Shown: positions 34,519-46,452, counted from the first letter of the stretch. The stretch is 64,000 nt of DNA from Leptobrachium leishanense (GCA_009667805.1 CM019067.1:162707049-162771048), one strand, 5' to 3'. Numbers and translations are program-made. The notes: generated by a model from the sequence alone, not told the origin.

Positions 34519-35898
34519 TCAGATTTTGCTATGGTATACTGAAGTATAAATACAAGCAATTCATACGTGTCAAAGGCTTCTACTGACAATTATATTAAGT
34601 TTATGCACAGAGTCAATATTTGCAGTGTTGACCCTTCTTTTTCAAGACCTCTGAAATTCGCCCTGGCATGCTGTCAATCAACTTCTGGGCCACATCCTGA
34701 CTGATGACAGACCATTCATGCATAAACAATGCTTGGCGTTTGTCAGAATTTAGGGGTTTTTGTTTGTCCACCTGCCTCTTGAGGATTGACCACAAGTTCT
34801 CAATGGGATTAAGGTCTGGGGAGTTTCCTGGCCATGGACCCAAAATGTTGAGGTTTTGTTCACCGAGTCACTTCGTTGTCACTTTTGCCTTATGACAAGG
34901 TGCTCTATAATGCTGGAAAAGGCATTGTTAGTCACCAAACTGTTCTTGGATGATTGGGAGAAGTTGCTCTAGGAGGATGTTTTTGTACTATTTTTTGTTA
35001 AATTTTTGTTTGATTCCACTCCCTTGGCTGAAAAGCAACCCCACACATGAATAGCCTCAGGATGTTTTACTGTTGGCATGACACAGGACTGATGGTAGTG
35101 CTTAACTTTTCTTCTGCAGACAAGCTTTTTTCCAGATGCCCCAAACAATCGGAAAGGGGATTCATCAGCGAAAATAACTTTAACCCAGTCCTCAGCAGTC
35201 CAATCCCTGTACCCTTTGCAGAATATCAGTCTGCCCCTGATATTTTTCCTGGAGAGAAGTGGCTTCTTTGCTGCCCTTTTTGACACCAGGCCATCCTCCA
35301 AAGTTTTTCACTTCACTGTGCGTGCAGATGCACTCACACCTGTCTGCTGCCATTCCTGAGCAAGCTCTGCACTGGTGGTGCCCTGATCCTGCAGATGAAG
35401 CAAATTTAGGAGTTGGTCCGAGTGCTTGCTGGACTTTCTTGGGTGCCCTAAAGCCTTCTTCATAACAATTGAACCTCTCTCCTTGAAGTTCTTGATGATC
35501 CGATAAATGGTTGCTTTAGGTGCAATCTTACTAGTCCTTGCCTGCAAATCCCTTTTTTGTGTGCAAAGCAATGATGAATCCTTGCAGGTAATTATGAGTG
35601 ACAAGGGAGAACAATGATTTCAAGCACCACCCTCCTTTTAAAGCTTCCAGTCTGTTATTCTAACTTAATCAGCATGACAGAGTGGTCTTCAGCCTTGTCC
35701 TCGTCAACACTCTGACCTGTGTTAGCAAGAGAATCACTGACATGGCGGCAGCTGGTCCTTTCGTGCCAGGGCTGAAATGCAGTGGAAATGTTTTTTGTGA
35801 TTACGTTAATTTTCATGGCAAAGAGTGAATTTGCAATTAATTGCAATTCATCTGCTCACTCTTCATAACATTCTGGAGTATATGCAAATCACCATCAT
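34519..35898 (-). mobile_element. Tc1-type transposon, decayed
   Basis: The ends are degenerate inverted copies: AGATTTTGCTATGGTATACT at the left, and on the minus strand GGTGATTTGCATATACTCCA at the right. A broken transposase lies between. Boundaries are accurate to perhaps 10 bp. Confidence 0.72.
34613..35604 (-). pseudogene. Tc1 transposase, several defects
   Basis: The N-terminal part is at 35604-35308 (helix-turn-helix, IYRIIKNFKERGSIV). A middle part at 35301-34969 is in the same frame after a stop; it has RRKVKHYHQS and the first catalytic D in VIFADESPFRLFG. The C-terminal part at 34843-34613 has the catalytic E in [11 protein letters not shown]. The second catalytic position reads FQHY instead of the usual D, and a stop and a frame change lie between 34843 and 34969. 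It is clearly dead. Confidence 0.88.
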
Positions 35899-36185
35899 AA
35901 AAACAGGCAGCAGACTTTGTGAAAATAATATATGTGTTATTCTCCAAACTATTGACCATGGCTATACATGAGGTGCAAGCACGACTTGAGAAGAAAGATG
36001 AAGCTGCTCCTTAGCTCTTTCATCGTCCTCGCTGCCTCCCAGTCTGAAAAAAGATAAATTGACAAGAAATTGAGAAATCTTATTGTTCTAGGTGACGGGA
36101 GACCTTTTATCACCCTGGCTGACCACCAAGGGTCTGGAGAGAGACATTCATACAAAATGCACCTGCTGTCTGACCATATGTCATG
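35899..36185. other. No gene
   Basis: Unassigned sequence between a Tc1 and an LTR. Confidence 0.45.
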
Positions 36186-36973
36186 TGTGTTTCGACGGGG
36201 GGCCAAGGTTGCGAGCCCATGATGCAGTGAAACACTTGAGATCTTGCGTAAAGGTGAAAATAAAAGGGGGTTTATTCAAGAAAGTATATGAACAATAGAG
36301 AGGGGAAAGGCTGGAAAGGGGATGACAAAGGAGACGGAGGGAAGATACAGAGGGCCAGGATTAGAATACACATTGAATGCACCTAGACAAACAGGACATA
36401 AGAGGACTCACAGATATCAGATAGACAATACAGGAAAAGCAGGAGGACAGGACAGGAATAGGGCTGACTACGGTTTACTGATGATACAGGAAGTAAGTCT
36501 CTATTAGGCAAGGTCCTGGTGCAGCGATGATCTGTAAAACAGCAAAGACCTTAAGAATGGCAACTGCAGAAGGGGGTCTTGAAAACAAGAACGGCAACAG
36601 GGGGTTCTGAAGACAGGAATGGCAGCAGGGATTCTTGAGGCTCATTACCAGAAGGGAGAATCCGTTAACAAAGTCCAGGAGGAAAGCTAGCGGTCCAGTG
36701 CACAATATTCAGACAAAGCAGAAGAGTTCCCTTACAGGTTGGTAGCAAGACACAGAATGAGGCAACAACAAAATGAAGAAACATCATGGGATAGGAGTGT
36801 CTACATTATATAGGAGATGCATGGCATAATAGGTTGCACCTGCTGTTGCTGCAGGAGAGCACTACAAGGTAAAGTCCAGCAGGGCAGGGCTAGAAAGGTG
36901 CTACCTGGGTAGATCAAGGCAGGGCAGCACCGGATTTTCCCTTCTTGTGCCGCCAGCAGTGAGAGGCGTGACA
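36186..36973 (-). mobile_element. Solo LTR, minus strand
   Basis: On the minus strand it starts TGTCACGCCTCTCACTGC and ends CGTCGAAACACA. CTCCTATATAATGTAG near 36815 is a good TATA box, and CTTGAATAAACC near 36270 a poly(A) signal, in the right order for this strand. It resembles the block at 21015-21682 at the 5' end. No clear duplication was found, so the limits are tentative. Confidence 0.65.
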
Positions 36974-37116
36974 CTTTATTGCACAGTTGATGTTAACATT
37001 GCGTCTCGATATGTAAGCGTTAGCTCTAGCAGAAGTAAGTTTAACTTCTGGCATCGATATTCCAATCCTGACGCTAAACTTGGGGGAAAAAGCTTGCGCG
37101 ACATTACTGTACTTAA

Positions 37117-37721
37117 AGGAACACTCTACTAAAAAAATCACCCCCCGTTTTTTTATCCTAACCTATCCCTATTCCCTTAATAAAACTTTCGTTTTTATTT
37201 TTTTTCTTGTAACTGTAATACTAACCCTAAAATCCTCTTGTTTCCAGCGGCGTTTTTTTTTTTTTTATACTCACCTCCCTCCTCTTCCGCTCCCGTCCTT
37301 CTTCTTGCTTCTTGGCTTCTGGTTTACGTGAGAAGCGCGCATGCGCGCCTCTCACATAAGCCAGCCAATCGGCAGGCTTCCTCCCGGCTCCCTCTGAGGA
37401 TTAGTGTTGCGCTCAAGAGGATGTGCGCAACACTAACCCTCAGAGGGAGCCGCCAGCTTCTGCGGTGAGTTGGAGACGTCATCGCACTGAAAGCGCGATG
37501 ACGTCTCCTACTCGGCAAAAGTCGGCAGAAGCGGGAAATATGATTCCCGCTCTGCTGACTGACAGCTGGGAGGGCGGAGTAATGTCCTCCGCCTCTCTCA
37601 GCTGTTTTCAGCCTTTCCTGACGATCGGCTGAGCGGAGGGAGGGGGGACAGAGGGCAGGATACTCCGGGCATCATGACCACCTAAAATAGCTTAGGTGGT
37701 CATGTTGCTTAGAGTATCCCT
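37117..37721. mobile_element. TTAA MITE with AGGGATACTCTAAG-type ends
   Basis: It is bounded by TTAA (37113-37116, 37722-37725) with ends AGGAACACTCTA and TTAGAGTATCCCT. Inside, large inverted blocks (CGCAACACTAACCCTCAGAG with its complement near 37390; GAGACGTCATCGC with GCGATGACGTCTC near 37470-37505) form hairpins. Its ends look like frog Kolobok-type MITEs. Overlapping frames on both strands (37238-37632) follow the inverted repeats and are not genes. Confidence 0.78.
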
Positions 37722-37725
37722 TTAA

Positions 37726-38254
37726 GCATCTCCTATACTTAATTGGAGCGTGCAATAATTGTTTAAAGTCTCGACAAATGATGTATTACAAAGTTGCCGT
37801 CAGTAAACACAAGCCTATAATTTTAGCACCTTCTAAAAGCGGGTCTAAATGATTCTGAAAATGCAAAATCATTTACCACGCTCTAGACACCCCCTCAACC
37901 CAAAAATAAATTCCCATACTGACGTCTCATCCCATGCAGGGGTGGATTCAGACACAAGTTTCAGGGGGGCACTCTACCAGTTTTGGCTAACAGCTGGTGT
38001 TCGGTTCACAGGTAGTATGGAGCCGGATTGCAGGCTGTGCTTGTCACATTCATTCTCTCCAGAGCATTGCACAGGGTCTGTCCTCAGGCGGCTCAGATGA
38101 CACAGGATAGACACTGCACAGCAATGCTCTGCATTCTGGCACCTGCTTTGCCTGTCACCGAGAATCAAACACCAGCAGCAGTAACACGCCACAGAGCCTT
38201 ACACCCACTGACACCATACATAGCCATATAACTCAGAGATAGAAACACATACAT
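37726..38254. other. No gene
   Basis: Overlapping short frames (37849-38231) on both strands show no domain. Nothing else was recognised. Confidence 0.45.
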
Positions 38255-38302
38255 AGCTACACACACACACACACACACATACACACACACACACACACAC
38301 AC
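38255..38302. repeat. (CA)n microsatellite
   Basis: Nearly uninterrupted CA dinucleotides with one CATA interruption. Confidence 0.95.
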
Positions 38303-38801
38303 CATTTGGGAAGGCTGCTAAAGGCAGGATCCAAAACTAAGCTATTCTCAGACTCTATAGGCAGCATCACAAAATGTTGGGCCATTTATGTCAATAAAAA
38401 TGTTAACTAAAATCAAAGCAAAGTATCTTATTTACATTTATTATAGTTTACAGACTCATTGCTGGTTGTTTATTGCTGTGCAGCTCTGCTATACACCTGC
38501 ACACCCTGAATATATTGAATAGCTCCTAAAATGAAGAACATTAGAAAAAAAGAGGGAAATGGGGTTTGGGCCCAAAATAGTGTCTGTCCCTCAGGGACAT
38601 TGGGAGATATGCACCCAGGTAAACACTCATACACATCTGTAAACAGACACACACTCATTGACATACACTCAAAAGACACATACATAGCTATATACACATC
38701 CATATATAGTATACACAAGATACACATATACACACACAGGCTTGGACATAAAGTATACACACTATAGAAGGTTATATATTTTGAGATATTCATGCAATTG
38801 T
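38303..38801. other. No gene; CA-rich in the second half
   Basis: The segment 38630-38760 has scattered ACACA/TATAC runs. The frame 38470-38793 (-) comes from these and is low complexity. Confidence 0.5.
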
Positions 38802-39011
38802 GCCGGCTGGGTGAAGTAGAGGTAACATCACTGCTCTATAACCGTGGAGAGAGACTGTGGAGACGCAGGTTCGATCCCGGCAAGAGCACCTCTCCAGTAA
38901 GTGTCCTTGGGCAAGACACTTAACGGTACATACTCGCCACCCAGGATATACTTGAAAACGAGAGAAATCTCAATGTATCCTTCATGGTAAAATCCTTTCT
39001 CAAAAAAAAAA
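38802..39011 (+). mobile_element. tRNA-derived SINE, full copy
   Basis: The head GCCGGCTGGGTGAAGTAGAG contains a plausible A box, and GGTTCGATCCC near 38870 is a perfect B box, so RNA polymerase III could transcribe it. The body includes GTGTCCTTGGGCAAGACACT. The tail GAGAAATCTCAATGTATCC and GGTAAAATCC ends in an A-run. The best copy of three in the window; the others are at 49926-50130 and 23915-23985. Confidence 0.88.
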
Positions 39012-39434
39012 TAGCCTTGTCAATTTTAAACAAATTGATAAAAAATACGCTGTTTTCACTTTCATTTTATTAAAACTCTGTACATTGTATAATACCCCAA
39101 TGGTCTATGTAGGATGTGTAGAACCGGAAATACAGGGTTTTAAATGTCCAAAGGTCCCCTTGTATGATCTTTAATGGGACTGCATCCCGGGAGGGGGGAT
39201 CAAATGCCCCCTGTGCCCCCTCTCTGGATCCGCCAGTGATCCCACGGCAAAAAGGGTGGTCCGGTCCATCAATTCTTCTCGCCAGGAGCAGAGTGAGACT
39301 GGGAACAAACAGTTCCTAGTCTCTCTCTGCGATCAATCCACGGCGCTGCGCTATATCACGGTCCAGAAGCACAATCCTCCATGGAATCCTATGGACTCCA
39401 GCATCTGATACACGTGGCATTGCGAAAGCGCTAC
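39012..39434. other. No gene
   Basis: Unassigned; ends next to a Harbinger-like MITE. Confidence 0.45.
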
Positions 39435-39437
39435 TTA

Positions 39438-39864
39438 GGCTAGGGTCAGACGAAAGCATTTTTCCCCGCGAATGTTAAAAAGTGCGTCCGAACGCATTGA
39501 CGTATTTTTTCACGGAATGTGCAAAAACGGTCAGACGACGCGCATTTTCGGGCGTGATTTTGTACGGATCGTCAATAGAACTCTTTTTGCGTCTGGACGT
39601 TATGTAGGCTGGACATTAGCAGTGTCTGACATCTCCTAATCACGCAAACACGCCGCTATGCCGCAGCTGCGCACTCAGTACGTCAGTACTAGCGGTTCAG
39701 CGTTCTCAAAAAAATGCGTTCAAATTCCACTTGCGTTGCACAGCCGGACTTTTGTGCGGCCGTACATCGTATATTGGCCATCATTGCCCGTCATCTGCTG
39801 CTAGTGCGGCCGTAATTATGTGCGCCAGAACGCACGTTAAAAGTGCGCTGGTCTGACCCCAGCC
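39438..39864. mobile_element. PIF/Harbinger-like MITE
   Basis: The ends GGCTAGGGTCAGACGAAAGC and GCGCTGGTCTGACCCCAGCC are inverted. The flanks TTA and TAA are a decayed 3-bp duplication. The inner part is rich in CpG and GTACGG/ACGTCC boxes. Same family as 40719-41151. Confidence 0.82.
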
Positions 39865-40446
39865 TAAGAGAATCAGGGAGGTTAGCATTGAGAGGTGCTG
39901 AGATAGCACTTTCCCCGAAATGAGACGTTAACATAGAAACGGTACTTACTGTCTACATATTGGCATTAGGGATGAGCCGAACACCCCCCGAGTTCGGTTC
40001 GGGCCCGAACCCGAACTTCCCATTTGTTCGGGTCCGAACCCGAACACCCATGCAAGTCAATGGGCTGAAAATTCGGTTTTTTAGAGTGCCCTCCAAGAGG
40101 GCATATATGCTACATATTTGCCATAAAAGGTGTATGGGAGTCCGGGTAGTGCCCTGGGGGACAGGAAAAAAGGACAAAAAGTTAAAACAAAAAATGTTTT
40201 AAAGGGACAGTGAGTTTTCTTTGAAATAAGGGTTAAGAATAAAAACGAAAAATTCCTTCAAATATCGTGCCTAGGAGGTCCCCATAACCTGCCCGTGAAG
40301 TGGCGGATTTCTAGGATGTATAGAAATATGTAAAAACCAAAAAATGACATTTCAAATGACGGTAAATGCTTTTCCTTTAATCTATCCATAAACAACTTCT
40401 TGGGGCGGCAGTCTGTAAGAAAAGAGGAGACATTTTCGGACACGCA

Positions 40447-41410
40447 CTGATTTTTTGGCGGTGAAAAGCAGGAGAATGACTGGAGAATGGAAAATTCTAG
40501 ACCAAATAGCCGATTTGGAAAGTGAGATAAATGGGAGAATTTTTCTGGTTTGGCTATTTTGACCTAGAATTTTCCATTCTCCAGTCATTCTCCTGAGTTT
40601 CACCTTTCTCTGAATAACCCTGTCAGGGTTATTCAGAGAGCGGTGAAGAGCAGGAGAATGACTGGAGAATGGAAAATTCTAGGTCAAAATAGCCAAACCA
40701 GAAAAATTCGCCCATTTAGGCTAGGGTCAGACTAGCGAATTTTTAACGTGCGTTTAGGCGCACTTAATCACGGCCGCACTAGCAGCAAATGACGGGCAAT
40801 GACGGCCAATATACAAAGTACGGTCGCACGAAAGTCCGGCTGCGCAACGCAAGTGGAAAATGAATGCATTTTTTCAAAAACGCAGAACCGCTAGTACAGA
40901 CGTACAGTGTGCGCTGCGTCCACTAACGGCGTGTGTGCGTGATTTGGAGACGTCAGACCCTGCTCATGTCCGGCCAACATAACGTCCAGAGTCCAGACAC
41001 CCAAAGTTTCCTGGTTTGGATCCGTAAAAAGTCACGCACAAAAATGCGCATCGTATGACCGTTTTCACGCAATCCGTGAAAAAATACGGCAATGCGTTCG
41101 GACGCACTTTTTGACGGTCGCTGCAAAAAATGCGTTAGTCTGACCCTAGTCTTATCTCACTTTCCAAATCGGCTATTTGGTCCAGATTGTTCTCTTTTCC
41201 TGCCATTCTCCTGGTTTTCACCTTTCTCTGAACAACCCGAGAGAGAGGTGAAAGCCAGGAGAACTGGCAGGAGAAGAGAACAATCTAGACCAAATAGCCA
41301 ATTTGGAAAGTGAGTTAAATGGGAGAATTTTTCTGGTTTGGCTATTTTGACCTAGAATTTTCACTTCTCCAGTTATTCTCCTGCTTTTCACCGCTCTGTG
41401 AATAACCCTG
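40447..41410. repeat. Cluster of palindromic GAATAACCCTG MITEs
   Basis: Three copies of a ~170-bp palindrome lie side by side: 40447-40622, 40617-41240 (interrupted) and 41231-41410. Each has AGGAGAATGACTGGAGAATG-type arms, a centre with AAATGGGAGAATTTTTCTGG, and ends TTATTCAGAGAG / CTCTGAATAACCCTG. The middle copy contains the Harbinger-like MITE. Confidence 0.8.
40719..41151. mobile_element. PIF/Harbinger-like MITE with clean TTA duplication
   Basis: The ends GGCTAGGGTCAGACTAGCG and TTAGTCTGACCCTAGTC are inverted. TTA is duplicated at 40716-40718 and 41152-41154. The uninterrupted palindrome at 40505-40560 gives the empty site (complement reads CCCATTTATCTCAC), which proves the boundaries and the TTA target. 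Confidence 0.92.
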
Positions 41411-41472
41411 TGAATGTTTAATCCCGAGGTGAAAAATAACATTGCTTTAGATTTTTTTCAAACACCAGTTAA

Positions 41473-42622
41473 CCACTTGGCTGCTATGGACGCGCTCACC
41501 GCATCCAGCCAAGTGGTTCTCCTGTGCTATGGACGTGCTGAGCGCGTCCATGCACAGGAGACAGCAATCCACCAGATTCCGGCAGATTGCTGCGCCCCCC
41601 GGTGCGGGCTGACATCTTGGATGTCAGCCCAGCACTCCGGGACCCCGGCGGAGCAATTAGATGTCATCGCGGCGGCGCGATGACATCTAATTCAGGCGCC
41701 CCCCCCCCCACATGTGCGGAGGAAGCGCCTGAAAGTGAGGGGGGGACCTCTCTCCCTCCCGATCGCCGGGGGGCAGAGGGTTAATCCAGGCAGCCCTTCC
41801 AAACGGTGGCTTTGATTAACCCATGGGGAGCCGGATCACGAATCGGCGCTGAAAAGCGCCGGATCGTGATCCTCTCCTGGATCTTGGATGTCGGCCAAGC
41901 CTCCAGGAACTCCCCCTGAGGACTGGCGTCATCATGCATAGCACGATGACACCAGTCCTGGAGTTAACCCCTAGCTGCCACCAATGGTGGAGATAGGGGA
42001 TTCCAATGAACCCCCTATCTCCCAATCCGTGGCAGCTAGGGGTTAATGTTTGATATCGTTGGATCGGCCAGAGCATGGCCTTTCCAAGGATACTAAACAT
42101 GAGCATGAAAAATAAAAAAAATATATATTTTAAAAAAAAATCTAAAAAAAATTTTGTTTGTTTTTGTTTTGTTAATGCAGCAATATTGTTCCCATTTCAA
42201 TTATAATGTGAACAATAATGCTGCACTAACGATTTTTGTATGCGGTGCGTTTATTAAAAAAAGCGAAATTTTCCCCAAAAAAAAAATGTAACGAGACCCC
42301 ATTTCTAATTTTTTTAACAAGCACACCCCATACAAAATATAACCGCAAACGATCGCAATATTAAAATGTGAAAAAAAACACTTTACACATCATATATTAT
42401 TGAAAATTCTAATTTTATTGCATTTTTTGTTATAATATACAGACATGACATAACGTATACATATAATAATGACATATTATGAATCTGCCAATTCTGACGG
42501 AAAGAACGATATATAATATGTCTGGGTCATATATCAAAATATGGCTACAAAGCGCGGTTAAACATGATGAGCGTAAAAATGACCTCAGCACAGAGGTGTG
42601 AAAAGCCTCAGCAGCGAAAGGG
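41473..42622. mobile_element. TTAA element inside the third hAT copy
   Basis: Bounded by TTAA (41469-41472, 42623-42626). The right part is the complement of 31270-31800 in the second hAT copy and lies at the matching place in the hAT, so the hAT may have spread with this insert aboard. Inner blocks GATGTCATCGCG/CGCGATGACATC near 41661-41690 form hairpins. Frames at 41414-42106 lie in these and are not genes. Confidence 0.68.
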
Positions 42623-43047
42623 TTAAATGCAGCATATTAGGATGTTTTAGGAGGGAAATTAATTCTCAAATCTCAATCAGAAACAGACACCACCCCACCC
42701 CCTCACTATATTGTACAATGTATCAAATTGATTACCAGACTGAAAACACCTGGTGTTATGCCCATTTGTGAACAGAGGTCATTTAGAGTTGATAATCTTT
42801 CCACGTACACATTAGTTTTTAATTCAATATCTAATAAACCATTGCTTATAATATTCTGCAGTAAAGAGTCTCTTTAATTCTAGATTTTTTTGTATTTTTT
42901 TAAGCATTTTCTATACTTTTTCCAAAATTTCTTTTTTTTTTCGAACCCGAACCAAACACACCCAAAAAGTTCGAAATTCGCGAACTTTCGAACTGCCAAA
43001 GTTCAGGTCGAACATCGAACCGTCCGAACCCGAACAGCTCATCCCTA

Positions 43048-44018
43048 AGCATCAGCATTTGAATGCTGGGCAGAGTTGAACATAAGGATATTATGTTTGG
43101 ATATATATTTTAATTAGAATCATAGTAGATTAAATATGCAGAAAGTAGAAATATATGTTGCTTAAGAGTACACACACACACATATATATATATATACTTT
43201 GGTTAATAAATCAAATGTCATGTGGAGATTTTTATTTCCTTATGTTAGATTAATAATATATTTTCATAATGCATGCAAAGTTTGATTTTGTAATGCGATT
43301 TTTGCAAAAGCTTATCACAACTCTCATTTGAACAAGATCAATTTCTGAATGTCGCAGAGAGCCCTCAGGCACCAACTGCTGGATCTCAATGGTATCAAAG
43401 TGCATGTAGGCAGGTTGGACTCTGAGGGAGAAAAGCATTAATCATGTCCCTGGAGAGTAAAATCCAGTATAATATTAATATATTTCTTTTTAGCACTACA
43501 TAAATATACAAAAAAAGAATTAAAACCACTACATAATGAAAATATGCATCACATACTCGTATATATGTCTACAAGTGTCTGTATGTCATGTGTGCCAGCC
43601 TTTTAAAGTATTTAAATTTGCTACAAGTTTACTTTTACGGGAATAATGTATTTTAAGAAGTAGTTCTACACGAACCAGAAACTTAATATTAGACAGAATT
43701 ATCTAACGTAGTTAATTCCCACTGGTCTTTTATAATGTTCTTGATTGTTGCCAAGTATTGAAGGACATCTTAAGATCAAACACACACTTGATTATTAAAT
43801 TCTAATAATCATAGATTAGATGTGGGAGTAGGCTGTTCTGATTGAATGTCTATATAATACTGTAGAGAGGTGAAGTCCAAAGCTGTTATTTTTTATTTTA
43901 ACTGATTAGGTTCAGGATTTCAAGTCAATTCAGCCTAATCATATTAAATAACGTGCTTTTTTATTAATATTATTAAAAAATAGCTAGGTTTTATAGTATA
44001 TACCTTGTTGTGCTTAGA
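43048..44018. other. No gene; small CA/TA microsatellite
   Basis: A CA then TA run lies near 43171-43196. No domain in the frame 43250-43438 (-). Confidence 0.5.
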
Positions 44019-44020
44019 TA

Positions 44021-45266
44021 CACTATATTGCAAAAGTATTCGCTCACCCATCCAAATAATCAGAATCAGGTGTTCCAATCACTTCCATGGCCACAGGTGT
44101 ATAAAATTATGCACCTAGGCATGCAGACTGTTTTTACAAACATTTGTGAAAGAACGGGTCGCTCTCAGGAGCTCAGTGAATTCCATCGTGGAACTGTGAT
44201 AGGATGCCACCTGTGCAACAAATCCAGTCGTGAAATTTCCTCGCTCCTAAATATTCTACAGTCAACTATCAGCTGTATTATAAGAACGTGGAAGTGTTTG
44301 GGAACGACAGCAACTCAGCCACGAAGTGGTAGGCCACGTAAACTGATGTAGCGTGGTCAGTGGATGCTGAGGCGCATAGTGCGAAGAGGTCACCAACTTT
44401 CTGCAGAGTCAATCGCTACAGACCTCCAAACTTCATGTGGCCTTCAGATTAGCTCAAGAACAGTTCGCAGAGAGCTTCATGGAATGGGTTTCCATGGCCG
44501 AGCAGCTGCATCCAAGCCATACATCACCAAGTGCAATGCAAAGCGTTGGATGCAGTGGTGTAAAGCACGCTGCCACTGGACTCTAGAGCAGTGGAGACGC
44601 GTTCTCTGGAGTGACAATTTGCGCTCTCCATCTGGCAATCTGATGGACGAGTCTGGGTTTGGCGGTTGCCAGTAGAGCAGTACTTGTCTGACTGCATTGT
44701 GCCAAGTGTAAAGTTTGGTGGAGGGGGGATTATGGTATGGGGTTGTTTTTCCGGAGCTGGGCTTGGCCCCTTAGTTCCAGTGAAAGAAACTCTGAATGCT
44801 TCAGCATACCAATACATTTTGGACAATTCCATGCTCCCAACTTTGTGGGAACAGTTTGGAGCTGGCCCCTTCCTCTTCCAACATGACTGAGCACCAGTGC
44901 ACAAAGCAAGGTCCATAAAGACATGGATGACAGAGTCTGGTGTGGATGAACTTGACTGGCCTGCTCAGAGTCCTGACTTCAACCCGATAGAACACCATTG
45001 GGATGAATTAGAGCGGAGACTGAGAGCCAGGCCTTCTCGTCCAACATCAGTGTGTGACCTCACAAATGCACTTCTGGAAGAATGGTCAAAAATTCCCATA
45101 AACACACTCCTAAACCTTGTGGACAGCCTTCCCAGAAGAGTTGAAGCTGTTATAGCTGCAATGGGTGGACCAACATCATATTGAACCCTATGGATTAGGA
45201 ATAGGATGTCACTTAAGTTCATATGCGAGTCAAGGCAGGTGAGCGAATACTTTTGGCAATATAGTG
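44021..45266 (+). mobile_element. Tc1-type transposon, inactive
   Basis: The ends CACTATATTGCAAAAGTATT and AATACTTTTGGCAATATAGTG are inverted copies flanked by TA (44019-44020, 45267-45268). At 1246 bp it has a compact form, with short ends and one gene. Confidence 0.95.
44120..45184 (+). pseudogene. Tc1 transposase with stops and frameshift
   Basis: Piece 1 (to 44351) has the first helix-turn-helix and GRPRK linker, then a stop. Piece 2 (44364-44675) has the second helix-turn-helix and the LWSDN box with the first catalytic D. A shift near 44650 moves to a frame with [13 protein letters not shown] and FLFQHD, directly followed by TGA (44886-44888). Piece 4 (44897-45184) has SPDFNPIEHHW with the catalytic E, 34 positions after the QHD aspartate. 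DD34E residues survive but the chain is cut at least three times. Confidence 0.9.
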
Positions 45267-45268
45267 TA

Positions 45269-45339
45269 TATCTGTATAACAAGGACATATGAAGTATCTA
45301 AAATCGACTTAGAGACACTCTCTCTAAGGTAAAAACAGA
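45269..45339. other. Spacer without features
   Basis: Short AT-rich spacer. Confidence 0.4.
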
Positions 45340-45640
45340 GATAAAATACAGGTTAGGCGTCTTTTATCTGGAATGCTCTGGACCTCGAGCATTCCAGAAT
45401 TTGGATCTATCCAGATTTTTAGATACTGGGAGAATCGTTGCTTTAGAGGAAGGGGACTGTGGCAGAAGAGCTGTAAATCCCTTCCATGCTGCAACTCCCA
45501 GAATGTGCCACAGTCTGCTCCAGAACTTGGGAGACAACATCCCGAGCAACAGCAACAGTCTGAGGCTCCCCTTGCCCCAAATTCCACTTTTCAGAATCTT
45601 CAGGATTTTAGTGTTACATTTTAAAATTCTATTATAATTA
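45340..45640. repeat. Probable MITE fragment
   Basis: GTCTTTTATCTGGAATGCTC, an inverted GGAATGCTC/GAGCATTCC pair (45370-45400), and an inner CTGTGGCA/TGCCACAG pair (45458-45511) suggest a miniature DNA element. No clear right end. Frames on both strands here (45324-45637) have no domain. Confidence 0.4.
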
Positions 45641-46109
45641 CCATATATTTAGGAATGCCATAAACCTTTTTCAAGTTTCTTCTTATATATGAAAATTGAA
45701 GTAAGATGCTGCGCTATGCTGCACCACGCTGCGCTACGCCATGGCGAGAGACACCAAAATCGGCCACAAGCAATGCAGCTTCAGGTCATGTCTGGGCATC
45801 CCCTGCCAGACAGACTGTTTTATTAGATTTCTAAGAACTTATAGCCAATCAGCATACAGATACATTTCTACGTCAGAGTTTAACCAACAGTGAGACAAAG
45901 ATTACTACATATGATTCAGAGATGAATTTTCTCTAGCTTACACAGTCCACACACCCTTTCCTAGAAAAAGACATATACAATTTGACACTCAAAATGGGAG
46001 GGGGGGAATTTCACACTATTGCATATTGAAATATGGCACGTCTTTCAATTACAGGACATTTATAATCCTACAGATACATATTAAAATACCTTTCATTTAG
46101 GATTCCAGA
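45641..46109. other. No gene
   Basis: A short GCTGCGCTATGCTGCACC-type run (45709-45740) is the only notable item. Confidence 0.45.
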
Positions 46110-46112
46110 TAA

Positions 46113-46449
46113 GGCCGTGGTCAGACAAGCACACTATGTGCGCCCGTACTGATGTGTCTCCAGTCATTCATCGCAGTGTTGTGACACTTTGACGGGGCCG
46201 GCTACACGCTATAGTGCACACACGAATTGCACGGGCAACAGCGGCCGTGCTGCGACCATGCTGAAAGCCTTCTCATCGAGGCGCTAACGTGTGTTCGACG
46301 TATAAGAGGATCGACCCTTACGGCGCTGAGCACACTAACTGCGCCCAGCGAGGTGGACAGATGGGCATCAGATGGGCATCAGATTGGAAGGAAGCTCCAC
46401 TCTCACGGACGTTCCTTCTGCTCTGCAAAACGCTCGTCTCACCCCAACC
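46113..46449. mobile_element. PIF/Harbinger-like MITE, diverged
   Basis: The left end GGCCGTGGTCAGACAAGC and the right end CTCGTCTCACCCCAACC are decayed copies of the GGCTAGGGTCAGAC family. An exact TAA duplication (46110-46112, 46450-46452) supports the call. Confidence 0.75.
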
Positions 46450-46452
46450 TAA

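Larger units (their letters stand above)
39967..43047 (-). mobile_element. Non-autonomous hAT copy with nested MITEs
   Basis: The ends TAGGGATGAGCCGAAC and CGAACAGCTCATCCCTA are of the same family as 2514 and 30820, in opposite orientation. The left 450 bp are the complement of the tail of the 30820 copy. No convincing 8-bp duplication remains (ATTGGCAT against AGCATCAG). Nested inside are palindromic MITEs (40447-41410), a Harbinger-like MITE (40719-41151) and a TTAA element (41473-42622). Confidence 0.82.

Noticed and set aside
37238..37632. Several overlapping frames of 64-83 aa
   Set aside because: Inside the inverted repeats of a TTAA MITE; frames on opposite strands mirror each other.
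39959..43055. 8-bp target duplication for the third hAT copy
   Set aside because: ATTGGCAT and AGCATCAG do not match convincingly; the call rests on the ends and shared interior.
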